NCBI GenBank assembly: GCA_039619475.1
Contig: CM077115.1
Coordinates: 223,619,291-223,683,290, forward strand
Direction: 5' to 3'
DNA length: 64,000 bases
Source: Icerya purchasi
Taxonomy: Eukaryota > Arthropoda > Insecta > Hemiptera > Monophlebidae
Shown here one piece after another: positions 36,864 to 49,326 of this stretch. Position 1 is the stretch's first letter, and every line of letters starts with the position of its first letter. The position numbers and the translations under genes are program-made. The notes beneath the pieces are model-generated. The model was not told the origin of the DNA, did not search any database, and saw only the letters and a program-made list of their open reading frames with translations.

Positions 36864-37147
36864 GTGAGTTAGTACGCAGTGCGAATTAGTCAAAACGTTG
36901 GAATGGGGTTATTTTTGTTATTTCAATTTCGCGAATAGTCTACACTAAATGCATTTAATGTCCGTTTGTTGTTTTTTTTTCTTACTTTCATTTTAACTTC
37001 ATTCGAGAATGTCGGTATTTTACACGGCTGTTCATCTTCAAGGATACTGCAATAATTAATAGTAGAAAAAAAATTCAAATATCGATTTTTAAGAAAACTT
37101 TGGTATATCTATGCTCTTTTAAGCACCGTAATCATAAGTCAATCATA

Positions 37148-37160
37148 ATGTAAAAAAAAA

Positions 37161-37209
<49 letters not shown>
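37148..37209. repeat. (TA)n microsatellite
   Basis: A long TA run, with a second short run at 37278-37295. The retrotransposon fragment E begins just after it. Confidence 0.93.
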
Positions 37210-37213
<4 letters not shown>

Positions 37214-37322
37214 GGTGTTTATATCGGTAATAACTGGTTAGATATGTATACATGCACATGTGCTTAAAATCTATCAGGTATATATATATATATACATAAA
37301 AATAAGGACGATATAGTCATTA

Positions 37323-37643
37323 ATGTACATAATTAATGTACATATGAATAACTGTAATTTTCATCCCTCGGATCATGACTGTATTTGTGATGCAAATCAT
37401 ATCCTTTTTGAATGTTCTCTTCTTGTACAAGTGCGTTCCCTCCTCTACACTAAGCTTCTCCACCTAAAACTACCTACTCCTTTTTGTGCTTCCTACATTC
37501 TTTCCTTTCCTTCACCAGATGTTGTTCCTATTTTAGCGAAGTTCATTTCCTCTATTTCTTTATATGTATATCAAAATTTAATCCTGTTTTCGTAATTCTT
37601 TGATGTTCTTGGTTGGCGTTCCCCAAAAAAAAAACAAAAAAAC
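37323..37643 (+). pseudogene. Non-LTR retrotransposon 3' fragment (fragment E)
   Basis: The text MNNCNFHPSDHDCICDANHI, then FECSLL, LLYTKLLHLKLPTPFCASYI and LSFPSPDVVPI, is the cysteine/histidine tail of the same LINE family (compare HPDDCNxLCDANDIF in the 60-62 kb relic). The reading frame is intact for 90 codons. It is followed by a 3' untranslated end TTGGTTGGCGTTCCCC and an A-rich tail (37624-37643). The 5' side is truncated at the microsatellite, so only the last part of the element was inserted or survives. Confidence 0.72.
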
Positions 37644-37711
37644 ATATGAATATGTTACATTAGTGGCGGTTGTTTGTTCTTCAGCATTGTTTATCAGTTT
37701 TCAACAGCAGT

Positions 37712-38138
37712 CAAGGCCGTGCCTACGGGGTGGGTTTTGGGGGTTACCCCCTCCCCCCCACCTATGAGAACTGAAATAGTTATTATAAATACACAAAAAT
37801 CTGAAAGAAAACAAAAATTTTAGATAAATACTGATGATTTTTTAAGGTGTTCTTACCTACTTTAAAAGAAAAAAGAAAAAAATATTCTCCATATTTTTAG
37901 GTGCTTCATTAATATCTTAAGGAAAAATTTTTTATAACGACTATGATCAATAACATACGTAATTTTTATTAATGTTTATACGGTACTTAATTCATTTATG
38001 TAAATTATTAATATATAAATCAAAATGTTGGAAATTGTTAATTAGTATGAATATTAGCAAAAAATGTATTGTTATTTATTAAATAAATATGTGAAAAAAA
38101 TGTTTAATCCCCCTTTCAAAATTCTGGGCATGGGCCTG
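37712..38138 (+). mobile_element. hAT-type MITE, copy 2 (longest copy, exact 8-bp target duplication)
   Basis: The left terminus CAAGGCCGTGCCTACGGGG and the reverse-complemented right terminus CAGGCCCATGCCCAGAATTT are imperfect inverted repeats. The flanks are the exact octamer ACAGCAGT (37704-37711 and 38139-38146). At 427 bp this is the longest of three copies. Copies 1 and 3 are internal-deletion forms of it. It has no ORF. Confidence 0.92.
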
Positions 38139-38394
38139 ACAGCAGTAATTCTTATAATGTAAAACACAATGATAAAAGTAGAAAGAATACAAATAATAAA
38201 AAACGACAGTAATTTTAAACAGAATTTTCCGCTAAAACAGATGAAATAAAAAAAGAATTTTATTTAGGTGCATTAAAATAATTTTTATAAAAGAATTATG
38301 TATCTACATAAGCAGCGCTGAATTTGAATTCGGCGGTTAATACACAAACAAAACAAAAAAAAAACATAACATTTAACCTTTGTTATCTTATATA

Positions 38395-38500
38395 AAGTAA
38401 CAGAGGGGATAATGATGGGAAAAATGTATGGTTACCGGGGGGAGGGGCTAAGAATGACGTAGTCATTAACATATATATATTACCACATGCGCTGATTTAA
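38395..38500 (+). repeat. Fragment related to the 54.0 and 56.7 kb dispersed repeat
   Basis: The stretch ggctaagaatgacgtagtca followed by ttaacatatatatat parallels cctaagaattacattgtaat at 54268 and aaaaaattacgtagtaatta at 56838, each leading into a TA run. Similarity further left is poor. Confidence 0.35.
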
Positions 38501-38687
38501 CAACTATAAAAATGTAATTTGTTTCCACTTTGCTAAAAGCGTGGTAAAAATAACAGAGTAAAACCGGTTAATATTTCACTAGCGATCCCTTCCGAAAATA
38601 AAATTGTATTTTTGGAAAATTTATTATTAATATTACTTTTTTTAAATATTTCCAAGAGTTTTTCTGAGCATTTTTTTTTTCTCTTGG

Positions 38688-41080
38688 GCTCGTCTAACAA
38701 GGGGATCTTTATCCAGAAACAAGTAAAAAGGAAAGAAGTCGGTTATATTTTAATCCGATCAGAAATCTTTGATAAAAAGAAACCAATATAGCAACTAGTG
38801 GGGAACGAAAAGACAGGATATAAGAAGTACAACAAGAAGTAGGAAACCATAGCATCAACAAATAGGAATAGAATGCAGAAGACTCCACAGAAAGAGATGA
38901 GCAAGAACACATGATCGGCGTCGCAAATAACTGCATTATCAGGATGTAGAGGAAATATTGGGAGGAAATCGGGGAAAAGCGAAATCTGGAGGAAGGTAGC
39001 ATAGAATGGCCAAAACGCGTACGAACAACGGGAATAGCATCAGAACGTCGAAGAGAGGAATGCAAAAGAAACCATGAATAGGGAGGAAGAGTAGGCTGAA
39101 TGGACAAATAAAATGAATAATTATTCCAAACGGAGAAAGCGTAGGTGTGTGACACCATGATCTGATGTGGAAGCTTTTAAATATCAACGAGAGGTAAGCG
39201 GATGGGATTTATTTTAATAAAAGGGCGAGAAGAAGCAGCAAAGCTAAGGAATCGATCGTTTCATTACCAAATATGCCCGAGTGGCTACGCACCCGCAGAA
39301 AATCAATGTTAATCGAATAAAGAGAGGAAAGATTATCAACGAGCAAACGAATCCGGAGGATAACAAAGCAGTCACACGAATGACCAGGAAAGGGAGAAGA
39401 TATGGCCTGAAGGGCGTTCAAGGAGTAGTCAGAGATAATAACAAAAAATTGGACGAAAGGTGATTCGAGGAAATGAAAATAATAGAACATAGGATAGTTA
39501 ATAATTCGTTTACTAATATGGAACAGAAATAAGGAAGACGAAAAAATTATGATAAGTTAAAATCAGGAAGATTGAAGGAAGCTCCAACGCCACCAGGCCC
39601 CCTCGAACCATCCGTGTAAATGGTAACATAAGAGGGAAATAGGGAACTGATATGCTGTATAATACCTGTTTAATTACGGCTTGGGGGAGATTTTTAGAAA
39701 ATGAGGGAAAAATAGATACCTTAGGAGGATGACAGAGATCAGTGTCGTTGAAGGAAAAATAGGGGAGATTATTGAAGGAAATAGTGTAAGGCCAAAATTA
39801 ACTAAGACGATGTGAAATAAATGCTGGAATAGAGGTTTTGCTAGGAGTAAAGCGCTAGCTATTTTAAATCGAAAGGAAGGACTGAACATAAATAGAGGAC
39901 GTGAGTGGAAGACGTTTTTAACAAGGAAACGATAGCCTAAATGGGATCTACGAATGGACCGGGGGTGACGAATTAGATTCTAAACAAGAACAGCAGGAAT
40001 TGGAGAGGATTTAAGCACACCAAGACAAAGACGAAGGCAAGATAAAAGAACAATAATCAAATTTGGAACGGATAATAGATTCGTAAAAAGAAATAAGAAA
40101 TAGGGGGTGATTTCGCCACCTCATTTAGACTGCGATAGAGCTTTCAACAAGTTTAGCCTTTTTTGATAGCAGAAGCAGAAAGATAATATGTTCAAAGAAG
40201 GACAAACGACTATCAAGAAAGATACCAAGATAACAGAAGCAATTAACACGAGAAAGAGATATATTGGTTAAGGGTAGATTACGTAGAGTGTTATAGAGTC
40301 GAAGAGTAAAGATAGTATAGGAAGACTTAGAGGAAGAAATCGAAAGATTAACTAAGGAAAGAGAATGTTCCGATCTTCAATGGCTGCTAAAATATCCTTA
40401 GACGAGGTAAAAAGAAGGGTGTCGTCCGCGAAGAATAAAGAAAAAAAATGTAAACGAAGAGAAGCTATACTGGTAGTATAGATATTAAAACAAGCAGGAC
40501 TGAGAGAGGAACTCCTTGAGGAAGACCTCGGAAAACCTTTCTTGGAGCGTCGAGAAATAGAGAGGTGGTGAAATGGATAGAAAGAGTAACGGAAGAGAAT
40601 TCAATTAGGATGTAATTGCCGTAATTTTACCTTTTAAAATGGAAAGATGAACATTATCGAAAGCCCTAAGAGACATCAAGAAACGAAGCCAAGGTGAAAT
40701 ATTTTTGGATAAAAGAAGAAGAAAAACCTTTTTTTTGTACACCTGCTATATATAATACAATACAGAAATTTAGTAGGAATAGAATTATCCGTACCGAAAG
40801 AGAAACTGTTTCTTCTTACCGGATATGGGCATGCCAGTTAATAATTTACTTAATATTAATTAACTTGACGGGATTTAATTTGAAGGAAAAATTATAAAAT
40901 AAAAAAACCTGCAAAAAGACACTTATATAAGTGAGAAACAAAAAAACTAACACAATCAGAGGGGCCAATTCCAGGCCGAAAGCCAAACATATTGTTCGGA
41001 AATATATTATTATGCTGCAGCTACCGAACGTTAAACATACCCTGAAATAATTTTCTGATGCAGGATGCCGTAGGGGAGAA
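38688..41080 (-). pseudogene. Non-LTR retrotransposon relic with RT and RNase H (fragment A)
   Basis: Reading the minus strand from 41080 downwards gives NNMFGFRPGIGPSDCVSFFV (about 41000-40940), the motif A FLDVSRAFDNVHLSIL (about 40690-40640, after a stop-for-Arg correction), GLPQGVPLSPACFNIY (about 40530-40480) and the catalytic FADDTLLFTSSKD (about 40440-40400). RNase H follows with TIYTDGSRGPGGVGASF (about 39620) and INIDFLRVRSHSGIFGNE (about 39300-39250), then the tail FGHSMLPSSRFRF (about 39000). The 3' end is the T-run at 38670-38680. The motif set is that of an insect LINE whose RT is followed by RNase H. Many stops and frameshifts are present. About 190 extra bases separate the GFRPG block from motif A (40700-40900), suggesting a later insertion. 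Confidence 0.85.
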
Positions 41081-44000
41081 TTTTTTTTTTTTTAGGAATA
41101 GCTTGACCAGAAAAGCTTTTCGTATGATAAATATATGTATCAGAATGTTTAAGTTAAAAAAAGTGTAAATACATGCGAATGTGTAAAATGTGTTTATTTC
41201 TTTATCACTGAACTCTAGAGCCGGTAACATACATCTTTGTGACAATAAATCGCCTATTTTTAGATTCATAAAGCGCGACGATATACCAAAACGTGTCAAA
41301 ATAATGTACGTTTTTTGATAGATACTTTTTCTAGCGTAAACGTTTCTCCAGATACATTTTCAAATTGTTCCTTTTTTTTTTTTTTTTTTTTTTTGTATTG
41401 CGGTACTCTTAGCATCTATAATATTTGCGACAAAATTCTGACGATGTCCGACATTCTCAGTTGGACAATTTATTAAGTACTTACTTGTCAGATGACAGTT
41501 ATGCGCAAAAAAAAGTATAGCAATGAAATTATAGTAATATAATCTAAGACAGGAATAATTCAAACTTTTTAAAATTATCGAGTGAATATGACTTAAAATT
41601 TTTTTGCGACCAACCAAAATAAAAAACCATAACTGAAATTTTTTAACGTATTTAGAGATAGAAAACGGAAAAAAAGGCGATATGTTTATCAGAAAAGTAT
41701 TACGTTTTTATTATTTAACAAGAATACGATCTTATTAATCGAAATTCCTAACAAACACATGGAATTACTTTTATCGAACGCTATGTAGGAATGCTACTCT
41801 ACCTTTATGTCATAAAAACGATAGAAAAGCAATATTTCTTTATTGAATACACTGAAAAACTAATTACATATTTTTTACTGTAACAGAGGCCTAATGAATT
41901 CGAGTTTAACTAATTTATAAAAAGCGGCACAATAAGAAACAAATAAAAAAAACGAAACAATATCGATTTATTAGTAATCAGTAGCAACCGGTTGGTTTTA
42001 ATATACCGATTGAGAAAAATTAGCCCGCCTTAAATTTAAGTAACAAAGTTCGACTAATTTAAATGAACAAATTTAAAATAAAATTTCAAAAATTCCATTC
42101 ATTTTTTTCTATAGAATTTTAATAACGTGTTTAGTAATATGTTCGTAGTTAATTTATGCGGACATGGCGAGTGTTTGCGACTACTAATTTTAACTAATTT
42201 TAGTTTTAGTCGCAAACACGCGATAAATGCAGAGCTATGTTCCTGGACTGGCTAATAAAGTGCGAGGGCAGCGCGGAACCGAGTGCTGCTCGCTGTGCAG
42301 TTAAAAAGCTTCATATAGTCTCAACTTTGTCGTCCAACTTTTTATATCCAATTTAGCGTGCATTTCCGGCTGCGCTAAGCTTTCAAAGAACATGACAGAT
42401 CGCGTGCCAATAGACAATAATGTGTAAACCGAGTGGCCGGATTAGATAGAAAAATTGTCGCCTAATAAATCACCACAACTGTTACGGCCAGAAGACATGG
42501 TAGACTGGCCGTCTCCACAGTAATAATTCAACATACATCGCCACGTCCCGCCTGACCACCCAACAAACACCCTCTCGTTGCCGTCGATACGTAAACGGAA
42601 ATTGTTTTCGATCATCATCGTCACGGCGGCAACGCTACTTCCAATCCTCTTGCAGCGACTATTTTTGGAACACAGACATCCGTTACCAGAAGAGATAGGC
42701 GATGCACAGTGCCCGCACACAACTACGAATGAACTGCCTTTCCGAAAACGTGCTTATCCAATGAATCGATCGCGCTATAATTCATACTCCTTAAATGCCA
42801 TCCGTTGACCAGAATAAATTACGTACGCCCGACCAATGTGTAAGGACAGAAAAAAACTTTTCCTATATTGGATAAGATGAAAGTTCTAGGTCACAGAAAA
42901 TTGTCGTTGCCCCTTATAAGTTCTATTGGAAGTATGCAATTTGTCGCAACCTCATAATTGCACTCTCCAATTGTCCCTGGGATATACGAAATTGTAAGAA
43001 CTTTCCGAGTTGTATCTGTTGCTATTATAAAAATCTGTGGCCGATGTACATGATTTCCCGGTGGAATGACCAACGCGATAACTTGGAATTTAATTAGCCG
43101 TTGACCTGTTTTTCATGTTGACCAATAATCCAGCTAAGCCGTGTATCATTGGAATATCATCGGAGTTGCGCTTAACTGTATTACACCTTCCGGATATAGG
43201 ATATTTTTCGAAGAAACTGTGTTGGAGAATGCATTAATGAGGATAATAGTAGAACTCGAGGAATTAGCGTCAATAAAATAAATAAATAAAATCATAAAAG
43301 CAACAATGCAATACAAATATTTTTGTCGTAGATACCTGTACGAATATACTTATATCGTTCCTTCTGTTTCTTCTATTAAGGTGTTCGCAATTCCAATTCC
43401 CCCTACTCTAAAAATGTTTTACAAAGTTGCCTACGAGAAAGGCGATTTGAAAAATTTTCGACACTCAAATAACATTAGCGTGTCCAAACAATTAGCAACT
43501 AGCCGGATTTCAAAATCGAGGATTACAATGCCATCGGGAATTGCTCAGGAGTCGACATCGTAATTCAGAATTGAGCGTCTCCGGTACGTCTGCGAGATTT
43601 CGATCTTAATAACTCTCCTTTTCCAAACTTCTTCATATCTCCTCCGTTTAGAATTCTCGCTCCTCTCCGTTCTGGTTAGGAGAAAAATTACTTTAGAGCA
43701 TATAGAGTGTAATAATCCTCAATGGCCACTCTACTACAAATTTTAAAGAAACTTCACAGTGCCGGTTTTGTTTGACCTCTCTTTCGCTTCTGTCAGTATT
43801 GGCCTCGAATGCTCTTTTGGAAAAGACCGCGGCGATCCTTCAACAATACTGTTACGTATAGTTTCTAGCATCGCCATGTTGGAAAAGCATTTTAACTGTT
43901 AATTACAATTTTTTAAATTAATTAATCCTTTTTGCACTCTACACCATCGATTCATTCATCTCTGCATAATAAGAAACAACGGTGGTCCTTCTTTACGGTG

Positions 44001-44530
44001 CAATAACGTGTATGTAAATTAAAGCTCTCACGACCAATGTGCTTTTCCCTTCAAAACTTTTCGCTCGTCTCCTTCCCTTTACAGTTATTTTCCTCGGATA
44101 AGGGTCTAGGTGTATTTACAATAATGCCGCGAAAAATATTTTGTTTCTCACTTTTTCGCTGCACTTCCCTTTTGAAAAAAAAAAAAAAAAAAAGTGGCGA
44201 GAACAATGATCTGAAATAACCTCAATCTTCGTCTGCAGACAAACTAATTTCGTTCAGTTCTATTTCTCCGTTCCACTACACTTACAATCTGCATCCCACT
44301 ATACTTTCACCTATTTCTAATCCCCGTCTTTTTACCTCTTAATGAGCTTCGTTCCTTCTTCCAAATAAATCACTGGCTCTTCTGTTGTTCGAATTTCCCT
44401 GTCTGCAAAAAAATTTATCCGATCCATATTAATCGATACTTTTCGTAACATCTTAAACTTTTCACTTCATCCAAAAGGAGAAAGAATCCAAAAACTCATC
44501 TTCTTTTCGATATTTATCTTGCTTAGAATT
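41081..44530. other. No gene recognised
   Basis: Mainly AT-rich DNA with poly-T at 41372-41395. The stretches 42230-42420 and 42470-42790 are GC-richer, but their ORFs (92 codons minus, 76 codons plus) match nothing known to me. The minus strand at 44190-44520 reads charged text with stops (IRTTEEPVIYLEEGTKLIKR), possibly a decayed ORF1 upstream of relic A on the same strand. That link is speculative. Confidence 0.4.
42171..42219. repeat. 49-bp hairpin-forming inverted repeat
   Basis: The arms GTGTTTGCGACTA (42171-42183) and TAGTCGCAAACAC (42207-42219) are perfect complements over 13 bases. They enclose an AT-rich loop that itself repeats CTAATTTTA and could extend the stem imperfectly. Confidence 0.85.
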
Positions 44531-45410
44531 ACTTTTTAACCGACTTCAAAAAAGGAGGAGGTATTCAATTCGACTGTATTTTTATTTATTTTATTTTATT
44601 TTTTTATTTATTTTTTATGTGTGTGTTACCTCAGAACTTACTTCTAGATGAACCGATTTTGATGATTCTTCTTTTATTTGAATGATGGTGTTTCTCATGT
44701 GGTCCCATTTAAATTTGATCAAGATCTGACCGGTAGTTTTTGAGTTATCCCTAATAATGCGGGGGAGATTGAAGCTTTTTGGATGCTTTTCATTCATGAT
44801 TGTTTTCACCGTCGGGTTAGATTTATTGACTTAAAATATTATAAATTTGCCAAATTACCATTGAAATTTTGATGTTTTTACCGTGGAAATATCTGTTCTT
44901 ATTAAAATGTTTTAACTTAATTGAATAAAAATGCTCTAAAAAGTAACGAAATAAAATGCTTTTTTACAAAAAATAAATATCGATACTTGAAGATCTATTA
45001 TAAAAATTTAAAAGTGCACTAAAAAGTAAAAAATAATTTCTCCCGATAAAAAATATATATCAGAGTGATATAACACCTTAAGGGTGACATTATCGTAATT
45101 CTTATACAACATTAGTACCTTAATTAGAGTTGGCATCAAATTCACATTAAAATAATAATTAAAAACTGCATTAAATGTTCATTAAATTGTTCCTAGATAT
45201 TGTAATATGAATTTGATGCCAACTCTAATTAAGGTACTAATGTTGTATAAGAATTACGATATTACCTTTAAGGGTAGTATATAACTCTGATATATATTTT
45301 TTATCGGGAGTAATTGTTTTTTACTTTTTAGTGCATTTTTAAAATAAACCTTCAAGTATCGGTATTTATTTTTTGTAAAAAAACATTTTTAATTACTAAT
45401 AGCTTCTGCG
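44531..45410 (-). mobile_element. Composite palindromic non-autonomous element, copy 2 (inverted relative to copy 1)
   Basis: On the minus strand it begins near 45400 with AATACCGATACTTGAAGG. The palindrome (about 44945-45395) has arms of about 200 bases that share TTTTTACTTTTTAGTGCA, TTATCGGGAGTAATTG and CTAATTAAGGTACTAATG. A spacer with ATGGTAATTTGGCAAAT (about 44860) follows, and the element ends with TCATCAAAATCGGTTCATCT and TTTTTTGAAGTCGGTTAAAA at 44537. The order of modules equals that at 9668-10750. The outer ends (ACCGACTTC-like) are mutually inverted, so the whole may be one element with short TIRs. No coding text. Confidence 0.7.
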
Positions 45411-48400
45411 TTTCAGCTTTAGTTACATTATTTCTTTAAAATATTCTATAAATATTGCGTAAATAAAAAATTTTACTTTTTGCATCGACGTCTCCAAAGC
45501 GGAAACGGGATGCTTTTGTCGACGTACTCATTAGTAACCTTTTTCAAGAACAATTCGCTTCTCTACCGCATTCGGATTTTTCGCAAGAGCCTTTAGTGTT
45601 CTAAAGGTGAGAATAGGAGGAATTCAGTGGCCAATGTCCAATAATAATACGTATTTTCCTCTTTACTATAAATCCGTTAGCGAATCATCATGCGTTGTCT
45701 TCCTTTTTGCACTCTAATAATTCTATAAATAACGTTGTCTTTAATTAATTCTTCTGGCCCGTTAGCAGTGAGAACTAATAATTTAGATGAATAAGAAAAA
45801 AAGTCATTATTGATTCGTAAAGTTAAATTATATGTTTTGTTTTCGTGCGAGTTTCTCGTTTATTTGTCATTGATATATATTATTATATTGTTTAAAGCGT
45901 TCGAAATAATTGAATGAAAGAAAGGAATTAGCCTGTAACATTTTCTTCAGATTACATTATAAAGCTCTTAACTTCACAATCCGCAACTCTCTGTCTGAAG
46001 GATATATTTTACTTAATGTATGCATCCGCAACTTTGTTGTGACCGTTACTGTTTTGTTTATGTATACGTAATTGGTCTTTTCTCGTTATTATTCCCCATT
46101 ATTAATTCCTTTATTTTCGTTTTGTTTGCCTTCGTTCCATTTTTATTTTCAAATCGAACCGAATAGAAAATATCGGTGAATGAATGATCATTGCTTTGCG
46201 TCCGTATTGATTTTACAATTTCTCGAATTACCAGATTCACTGCTTTTAACCTATGGGGCTATATTTTTTCAGACGGACTTCCTAAAAGTGCTCACAATGT
46301 TGCGCGAGCTATACATCGAAAAACAGTTTATTTTGATCACGGATAAATGTATAATAACTCTTTTCTCTGTAATTAGATTAAATGTATACGCGTTAATTTT
46401 GTACGAGATGCTTTAAAAACGTTGAAACTAGCGAAAACTTAGTTATTTTATTTCATTAAGCAGTTACAGGTTTCGTTTTTGGCATTTTTAAGGGCAGCTA
46501 AGATCGCATTTATTACAAATTTACAAAAATAATCGATTTATACAGTAACGTTCTGAAGAAAAGAAAGGAACAAAAAATGAAATACCTCTGTGATCCAGAT
46601 TGCTTAAGCGGGAAGCATAATTTGTTTCCCATTTTAATATAGTTATCATCATTTTAAAACTTCTTAGTAATAAATGAAAGTACTAAAATTAATGTTGTGC
46701 CCTATTACTAGCAATTGAAGAAATTGTAATTCACGGTGTTAATCGAGCTACCATAAAAGTGACCCTTCCGTAAGTTATGTGAATCCTTGTGCGACATTTA
46801 TGTATATCGAGTAATAGTGCTAATGGTGCTAGTTTTTTCCATTTATTTTAATTTATCTATATTTTTATATACCTATTATTATGTAAGTTGCATTTTTATG
46901 ATTTATCAACATTCATATAAAACCGGATTGTCTTAAATAGTGAATTCTAGAGCAATACGAATATTGGTTTTATGTGAAAAGTTCGAGTAATTACTCGGTA
47001 TAGTGTAAAATTTTATTTTTTCACACGGACAGTAGAGAAAAATCGACGGAGATAATTAAATTATTTTAATTTTCTTGAATTTTCTGAAATGTTAGAAGTG
47101 TGCTGATTCCGTGTTAGTTGTCAGTAACACGAGAACGAGATGATTCATTCCCACCGCTTTACATTATAGTAAATTTATTATTCAGAAGTAGGATCACTTT
47201 GAATCAGTTTTTGTGAGATACTGGCGTCGCGAGCAATGACAACTCCCGAAAACCCTGCATAATAACGCATAATATTTTCCCGTTTACCGACAGCTGACGC
47301 AAATCTCGCTTTGTTAATAAGAAATACGCACCCCTCGGATGCTTCCTTATAATGGCACTTTGAAATGTTTAAACACCACTATCAATAATAAACTTATTAA
47401 CACTATGTAACTGATACAAGTCCATAATGATTTTCTTTACGAACAATTTTCAATAAAAAAATTCTACTTTCATTAATAACAAACTCATTATGCGTAAAAA
47501 CGCCACCAAGATGTTCATATTAACCCCGGATGACGTATATATTAATATGTTGGTACATTTATGACGAACTGGCGAGCACGCATATTTGCGAGATTACGTG
47601 TGCGGCGTGAAAAGGGGATGATAACGGAGTTCTCACAACAATCGTTTAACCTGTTCGAGCCGATCTGAAGTATGTTTGTTGCAGAAGGCAGCGGTACTAA
47701 GAGCCGGTTAATGAATTCGCTCTTTGTTCCAGGCGGGCAGCAACAACGCCTCGTTTAATTACGTTCTCAATCCAGCAGTAGTTTAGACAGGTTGTTCGGT
47801 GTTGGCGTGCTCGACGTAAATTAAGATATATAAGAAAAAACGGAGTATTAAAAGAGAGAAAAAAATTTTTAAATTATTTCCATGGGAAATAATTAAAGAA
47901 TAAAGTTATAACGGATTCTCCGTATTCGATAAAACTTCGCCCGATTAGCTTGCTCATGTTTGAAATTAAACGCGGCTGCCAACAATCCGGAGTGCGCCAA
48001 TTACAGTAGCAATTCTAACTTTCTACATCGGATTAGGACGACGACGCTGTAAACAGTTTAATTTTTTCCACGGAATGAACCGACCATTCAGAGACCTAGA
48101 TAAAGATAGAGGTGATCATGTTAGTTTTCATTTAGTCTACACGTCTATCTAACAAGAAATTCTATTACATAGCCTGAAAGAATATCGAAAATTCCGACGA
48201 ATTGTGATTACGATGAATGGAAGTGTCATACCACCAGATACGCAAGAGGAAAATAAAATAGGATTGCGGAAGAGCACAGCAAAAACGCAGTTAATGGAAA
48301 AATAAACTAAGCACTTATCGGTGTGACAACCTTATGTATCTCATTTGCGAATGGCCGGAGGATGATGTTAAAGAGAGAATAAGAATAATACGAAGAGTAA

Positions 48401-48714
48401 ACTGAAAAGTAGATTTTTAACACTGCGCGCACTTCACTCCGAATGTAGCGCAATTTTGGATGATTGGAACTGTTCTTTTTTTTGTTGTTTTTTTTTTTTT
48501 GTTTTTTTCTAGCTGTACTACAGAGAAAAATTCAACAGAAAAATCTGTCTTTCTGATCGAGTAGATACGTGAAATATTTGTATGTACCATCCGCCTGACA
48601 TGTCGAGCCCACCGATTGTGAATTTGTAGAAGGGGCTTAGTTTGTTTTATTTGAAAATTTTTGATTGTAATTAATGACAAAGTGTATAATCGATTCATCT
48701 TAAACAAATAATAC
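45411..48714. other. No gene recognised
   Basis: AT-rich DNA. The stretch 47530-48060 is GC-richer and unique-looking without a supported ORF. A 99-codon minus-strand ORF at 48417-48716 contains RWARHVRRMVHTNISRIY, which faintly resembles the RWxGHVxRM tail of RTE-type elements. The resemblance is too short to call. Confidence 0.35.
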
Positions 48715-48802
48715 AAACTTCAAAACACAATATAGTTAAAATTTGATGATCAGCGCTATGGTTATAAAATTATAATTACGTACATATTGTGTTTTGAAGT
48801 TT
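48715..48802. repeat. Inverted repeat with perfect 19-bp arms
   Basis: AAACTTCAAAACACAATAT (48715-48733) is the exact reverse complement of ATATTGTGTTTTGAAGTTT (48784-48802), around a 50-base spacer. It could be a small foldback element or a structured RNA. I see no target duplication. Confidence 0.9.
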
Positions 48803-49034
48803 ATGTTGTTCGTCGTAAGTAAATGATTTAAATAAGAGAAAGAGTTTGTCTTTTTTTTTTTTTTTTTTTTTTTTTTAATCATTACAGTGTCAGAGGCGCA
48901 ATCGGCTCCTAATGACATCAGCCCAAAACAAATTTGGGAATGAATCCAAATTTTGTTGTATCACTTTCACAGCAAGCTACCCTTGAACTGACTGTCAAAT
49001 GCAGCAGAAAACGAGCCATTTTTCGGATTGGGTC

Positions 49035-49081
49035 ATTATTGTGCAGTGCTGACTAATAGTGTTACCATACTGCACAATAAT
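49035..49081. repeat. Inverted repeat with perfect 13-bp arms
   Basis: ATTATTGTGCAGT (49035-49047) and ACTGCACAATAAT (49069-49081) flank a 21-base loop that contains tgttacc. It lies about 245 bases left of the Mutator-like element. Confidence 0.88.
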
Positions 49082-49326
49082 AGTTCTTAACAGCGCGGTT
49101 TCTTAACTGAGAAGGTGCATTTTAATCTCTAGATCTTACATAGAATAAGTGAATAATAAACAAGTCTTTGTTTATATTAATCCGGCAATGACGACTTTAT
49201 TCGAAAAAAAAACTTAGTAGAGTAGCCTTGTTCAGTTTGCTCAATAATTTAAGATTTTTTCCCGAATTTCTCGCAAATCTAGTGAGTACTCTTTTTGATT
49301 ACTTCATTTTCCATATTATTACTTAA

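Noticed and set aside
48417..48716. RWARHVRRM motif resembling an RTE-type retrotransposon tail
   Set aside because: The match covers about ten residues, with no RT motifs in any adjacent frame.
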